Of a DNA stretch of 53,370 nt, positions 49,909-53,370 are shown piece by piece (positions within the stretch are counted from its first letter, which is position 1; the number at the start of each line of letters is the position of its first letter). The position numbers were made by a program, and so were the translations under genes. Source of the DNA: JAEUMG01 sp046349315 (lineage in GTDB: Bacteria; Pseudomonadota; Alphaproteobacteria; Rhizobiales; Aestuariivirgaceae); NCBI GenBank assembly GCA_046349315.1, contig JAXMCQ010000032.1:1-53370 (forward strand), given 5' to 3'. The notes under the pieces were generated by a model. The model saw only the letters and a program-made list of their open reading frames with translations. It did not search any database and had not been told where the DNA came from.

Positions 49909-52566
49909 CTAAGACTTGACGAGGCTTACGAAATTTCCCATCCGGCGGCCGAGGCGCACCAATTGCGGTACCAGCAGAAGCGCACCAAGCAGCGTTGCCA
50001 CGACAGCAAAAAGCGCAAGCTGGCCGGCAGCCGCATAGTCGGGAATCGGCAGAAGTGCCAATGGTAGCGTCGCGCCAATCATTGCAACGCCCGCGACCAG
50101 GACGGCGCGGTCAAGCGCCAAGGCCTTGGCCCGCATCGTTGCCATGGAAATGGTGGATGATAGGCCGAGCGCAGGTAGCAGAAAGAGCATGCCGGCGGTA
50201 AGCGGTATGACAGGCTTGCCCAGCAGCCAGACCAGCCCGCCGGCGAGCGCGATCGCGGCAGCGAGCGCCAGGCTCGATGCGAGTGCGCGGGTGAGGTGGC
50301 GCAGGACAGCCCCTGCCGCCAGTATTTGTGCCGCGAGGACGAAGAACACGGTCGCCATCATGGCGCGGCGCAAGGCATCGATCTCGAACATGTGGGTGAT
50401 CGCCGTTCCCATCGCATCGGGCGCGACGGAAAGGACCGCGGCAGCAAAGACATCCTTGTCGATATCGGCAGCCGGGACGACTTCGAGACGGAATTGACCG
50501 TCCTTGCTGATGAAGCGCTTGCGGATCGCCTCGTCGATGGTGCGTTCGGTGAGTGGCGGAAGTTGCGAAAGTTCGGAGAGGCGCTGCAGCATGCCGGGAA
50601 ACTCGGCGAAGAGTGCCGTCTCGAGGTTACGCAACGGCTGCGGATTGGGAATGCTGCGCGATTGCACCACGTAGAGGCTTTCGGAAAGACTGCGGGAGGT
50701 CTCGCCGAGACCGCCGGTGTTCTGGGCAGCAGCGATGCGCGCCAAAGCGCTGCGCCAAGCGGAGAAATCGGCAATCAACTCCTCATTGGTACGTACGCCC
50801 GCAACATTGGGCGGATCCGGCAATTGACCATGCAAGCGCCCCAAGCTCTGGCGCTTGGCTTCTTCATCGGGCGGCAGGAAGGAACCGATCCAGCGCACGG
50901 AGCGAACTTCCGGCAGGCTTGCAAGGCGTTGCTGGAGGCTTGCGGCTTCGGCAAAGCCCGGAGCAAGGATCTGCGCCGAACTGTCGAAGGCGGGATTGCG
51001 CTTGGTGAGTTCGGCATAGGCGCGGCCCGCAGCATCGGGCGGCATGGCGACGGTTTCTCCCGGCGTGCCGAAGGGGATTTGCGGCAGCAACACCGCGCCG
51101 GCAATCGCACCTGCCAGAAGCACAGCGCCGATTGCAGTGCCGATCGGTTCGCGCGGTTCGGCCGCATCGATCGCCGAATCGATCCAGTGCTCGCCGACTT
51201 CATCGGGATACATGCGCAACAGCATGAGCGTTGCGGGAAGAAGGGTGAAACAGAGTACTGCAGCAAGCAGCCCGAGCAAGGCGCCGGTGCCGGCAAGCGT
51301 CAATACAACCGGGACTGCGGCGACATAGCCCGCGGCTGCCGCGGCAGCCAGTCCGGCGGGCGCCAGCAGGAGCAGCAATCCGGACTGGCGGCCGGCCAAC
51401 GCGATGGCCTCGATCGGCGGAATGCGATCAGCGAGATGATTTTCGAAGCGTACGACGAAGCACAAGGCCGATAGCACCGCGACCGCCAAGCCTGGCGCAA
51501 GCGCGATCTGGGCGACGGCGAGCCCCCTCGGCACGAAGACCTGAAAGCCGAGCCCAACAATCGGCACCAGCATGATCATGATCGCGGCACCGGCGCGCCA
51601 ATTGCCGGCGCCGAACATCACCGAAACGGCAAGGAATACGCCCGACATGATCAGCACAGGGACGGACAAGCGGCCGAAACCCAAATCCGCCGTCTGGTTG
51701 ACCACCGCTTCCCCCGTGAGGAGCGCCTTTACTTGCGGACCGCTTTTTGCCTGGAGGTCGGCGATAATCTTGCGCGCCTCGCCGATCGCATCGACCGACG
51801 CAGGAGCCGGGGCGGCAAAGACGAACCATGTGGTATCGTCGAGCTTGGGACGAATATTGACGAGGCCCTCCCAATCGAAGGGCCGCGGTGTTCCCGAAGC
51901 GGCAGCGGCGGCGGTCTTCGCCGCTTCCCCAAACAGCCCTTCCAGCAAGGCTGCCGATCGCCCCTCCTCCACCGCGCGCGCTACCTGGTCGGTGAGCGCG
52001 GCAAGCCCATGGACGTTAGGCGATGTTGCGAGCGCCTGAAATAACGGCATCAGCTTTTCGACATCGGAGCCAATCTTCTCGACCTCGGCGGAATCGAGAT
52101 AGAGGACGCCGAAATCCTCGAAGAACCGCCCCGTCCCCGGCGCGAAAACGCCGGTGAAGAATTGCGGCCTTGAGGTGAGTTCGGTGGCCAGCAAGGCGGC
52201 GGATGCGCGCGCTTGGCCCGGAACGTCTGACTCAACCGAAATCACGATTGGCGATGCCACGCCGGGAAATTCGCGCTCCAGCAGCGCCTGGCGCTGTTCG
52301 GACTCAGGCGTCTGATTGCGGGTCGCAAGGACCTCATCCAAGTCGATCGGATGAAGCGAAATGGCGAGCGCCAGGAGCATGATCAGGATGACGGCAAAAA
52401 CCGCGGTCGCCCAGGCATAGGTTGCGGCAAAGCCCGCGACCGCGCCAAACGGTCCGTGTCTCGGCGCGCGGCTTCTCGCCGGCGGAGTTTCGATTCCGGC
52501 AGGCGCATGGGACGCGCCGGCCAAGGCACGCTGTCGTCCGACCGATTTGCCTGTGGCATCCGTCAT
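49909..52566 (-). CDS. MMPL/RND-family exporter, HpnN-like
   Basis: This 885-residue inner-membrane protein has the RND half-and-half plan. Helix 1 is at about residues 50-70, followed by a large periplasmic loop of about 210 residues, five helices (about 300-460), then a seventh helix, a second loop and a last helix cluster (about 735-870). LDEVLATRNQTPESEQRQALLE after helix 1 resembles HpnN-type hopanoid transporters. It may move hopanoids or other lipids to the outer membrane. No hopanoid biosynthesis gene is present in the window, so this specific role is not supported by context. The N-terminal 40 residues are hydrophilic and Ala/Arg-rich. The start at 52566 has no good Shine-Dalgarno. 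Confidence 0.78.
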   Translation of the reverse strand: MTDATGKSVGRQRALAGASHAPAGIETPPARSRAPRHGPFGAVAGFAATYAWATAVFAVILIMLLALAISLHPIDLDEVLATRNQTPESEQRQALLEREFPGVASPIVISVESDVPGQARASAALLATELTSRPQFFTGVFAPGTGRFFEDFGVLYLDSAEVEKIGSDVEKLMPLFQALATSPNVHGLAALTDQVARAVEEGRSAALLEGLFGEAAKTAAAAASGTPRPFDWEGLVNIRPKLDDTTWFVFAAPAPASVDAIGEARKIIADLQAKSGPQVKALLTGEAVVNQTADLGFGRLSVPVLIMSGVFLAVSVMFGAGNWRAGAAIMIMLVPIVGLGFQVFVPRGLAVAQIALAPGLAVAVLSALCFVVRFENHLADRIPPIEAIALAGRQSGLLLLLAPAGLAAAAAAGYVAAVPVVLTLAGTGALLGLLAAVLCFTLLPATLMLLRMYPDEVGEHWIDSAIDAAEPREPIGTAIGAVLLAGAIAGAVLLPQIPFGTPGETVAMPPDAAGRAYAELTKRNPAFDSSAQILAPGFAEAASLQQRLASLPEVRSVRWIGSFLPPDEEAKRQSLGRLHGQLPDPPNVAGVRTNEELIADFSAWRSALARIAAAQNTGGLGETSRSLSESLYVVQSRSIPNPQPLRNLETALFAEFPGMLQRLSELSQLPPLTERTIDEAIRKRFISKDGQFRLEVVPAADIDKDVFAAAVLSVAPDAMGTAITHMFEIDALRRAMMATVFFVLAAQILAAGAVLRHLTRALASSLALAAAIALAGGLVWLLGKPVIPLTAGMLFLLPALGLSSTISMATMRAKALALDRAVLVAGVAMIGATLPLALLPIPDYAAAGQLALFAVVATLLGALLLVPQLVRLGRRMGNFVSLVKS

Positions 52567-52641
52567 GGCCTAGTTTGGCACATCAACCGTCAATGAACAT
52601 TTGCCGCACTGTCCGGCTGAGCAAATCTGGCTGATTCTTCA

Positions 52642-53370
52642 ATGCGCAATCCACCATCCAAGAGCTGGGGTGTCAAAACCCGGGCGATCCATGCCGGTGA
52701 ATATGTCGATCCGGTGACGCGAGCCTCATCGCCCAATCTGGTCATGTCCGTAACCTTCGCACCCGAAGAAGTGGCTGGATTCTCGGCCCGGAGCAGCAGC
52801 GATTATGAAGGGTTTCTTTACGCAAGGGTATCCAACCCTACGGTGGCACAACTCGAAGAGAAGCTCGCGGCCCTTGAGGGGGCCGAGGCCTGCCAGTGCT
52901 TTGCCTCCGGCATGGCGGCCTCGATGGGCCTGATCGTCGGGCGCTTAAGCATGGGCGATCATCTCATCATCTCGGAGGCGAATTATGTCGGAACGGCAGA
53001 ACTGGTGCGCGACAGTCTGCCCCGACTCGGCCTTGAGGTGAGCCCGGTCGACACGTCCGATCCGGCGGCCGTAGCCGCCGCCATTCGCCCCAATACCAAG
53101 ATGCTGTGGATCGAAACGCCGGCCAATCCGATCATGCGATTGTCCGACATCGCCGCCCTCGCCAAGCTTGCCCGGGAGCGGGATATCCGCGACGTGGTCG
53201 TCGATTCGACTTTCGCAACACCGATCGCCACCCGCCCGCTTGAGCTTGGCGCCACTTTCGTCCTGCACTCGCTCACCAAGTATGTTGGCGGCCATGGCGA
53301 TGCACTGGGCGGCGCGGTGCTGGGGCGCAAGGCGGATATCGCCGCGCTCAATCTTGAATCCGTCGTCCAT
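52642..53370 (+). CDS. Trans-sulfuration PLP enzyme (cystathionine gamma-synthase / O-succinylhomoserine sulfhydrylase family), partial
   Basis: The 5' 243 codons are present; the gene runs off the window. Family features are Y60-X-R62 in FLYARVSNPT, FASGMAASMG, the PLP-contact aspartate D188 in VVVDSTFATP and the Schiff-base lysine K213 in LHSLTKYVGGHGD. The enzyme class makes or cleaves C-S bonds of cystathionine, homocysteine or methionine in the cytoplasm. ATG at 52642 fits the usual N-terminus with KTRAIHAGE at residues 12-20. It is divergent from the MMPL gene with a 75-base gap. Which reaction it performs cannot be decided from the N-terminal half. No SahR-like palindrome or riboswitch is visible in front of it. 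Confidence 0.85.
   Translation, partial: MRNPPSKSWGVKTRAIHAGEYVDPVTRASSPNLVMSVTFAPEEVAGFSARSSSDYEGFLYARVSNPTVAQLEEKLAALEGAEACQCFASGMAASMGLIVGRLSMGDHLIISEANYVGTAELVRDSLPRLGLEVSPVDTSDPAAVAAAIRPNTKMLWIETPANPIMRLSDIAALAKLARERDIRDVVVDSTFATPIATRPLELGATFVLHSLTKYVGGHGDALGGAVLGRKADIAALNLESVVH

Noticed and set aside
52567..52641. SAM-II riboswitch or SahR site before the trans-sulfuration enzyme
   Set aside because: The gap is only 75 bases and shows neither the palindrome nor a pseudoknot-like layout.

Overview
The window is a GC-rich, gene-dense stretch of chromosome that looks like an alphaproteobacterium, most likely of the Rhizobiales/Hyphomicrobiales. Evidence for this is the codon usage, the many ATGA stop/start overlaps, the large number of ABC importers, an alanine dehydrogenase and sulfoacetaldehyde acetyltransferase close together, a putative SAH-responsive palindrome before a betaine-homocysteine methyltransferase, and the palindromic intergenic repeats common in this group. 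I see no rRNA, tRNA, CRISPR array, transposase or prophage gene.

Layout. Positions 1-2800 (minus strand) hold a partial GT8 glycosyltransferase, bmt and an MBL-fold hydrolase. The hydrolase is the last gene of a four-gene molybdoenzyme operon (1979-7267) that resembles the cytoplasmic sulfite dehydrogenase SoeABC. Positions 7.4-16.1 kb hold a small secreted YARHG protein, a MocR-type regulator, an extensin-like protein, a DMT transporter, ald, a cupin, a 2OG-Fe(II) oxygenase and xsc. Together with the Soe-like operon and a SulP permease at 30.9 kb this suggests organosulfonate (taurine) dissimilation: amino nitrogen recycled by Ald, sulfoacetaldehyde split by Xsc to acetyl phosphate and sulfite, sulfite oxidised by Soe. 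The aminotransferase or dehydrogenase that would feed the pathway is not in the window. Positions 16.2-21.9 kb hold a binding-protein ABC importer (minus) divergent from a Tat-exported phosphoesterase. Positions 21.85-25.2 kb hold an operon of three very small membrane proteins, an APC permease and two further membrane proteins; it faces an orphan TAXI binding protein (25.8 kb) and a large TM-anchored Pro/Ala-rich protein. Positions 28.6-34.3 kb hold a cupin, a ThDP enzyme, a SulP permease and an L,D-transpeptidase.

Positions 34.5-44.5 kb form a polyamine region: divergent puuA/puuB-like genes, an aminotransferase (spuC-like), a PotFHIG-type importer and agmatinase, so agmatine and putrescine can be imported and degraded by two routes. 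The 649-base gap between puuB and spuC contains a near-consensus minus-strand promoter followed by about 320 bases of strongly folded sequence. I interpret this as a structured non-coding RNA with a 6S-like core. Positions 44.5-49.8 kb hold an oligopeptide ABC importer, 49.9-52.6 kb an MMPL/HpnN-like exporter, and the window ends inside a trans-sulfuration PLP enzyme.

The best candidates for undescribed biology are the multi-small-protein APC permease operon, the folded RNA locus at 37.3-37.6 kb, and the MBL hydrolase translationally coupled to the Soe-like enzyme. All functions are read from sequence motifs; no database search was run.
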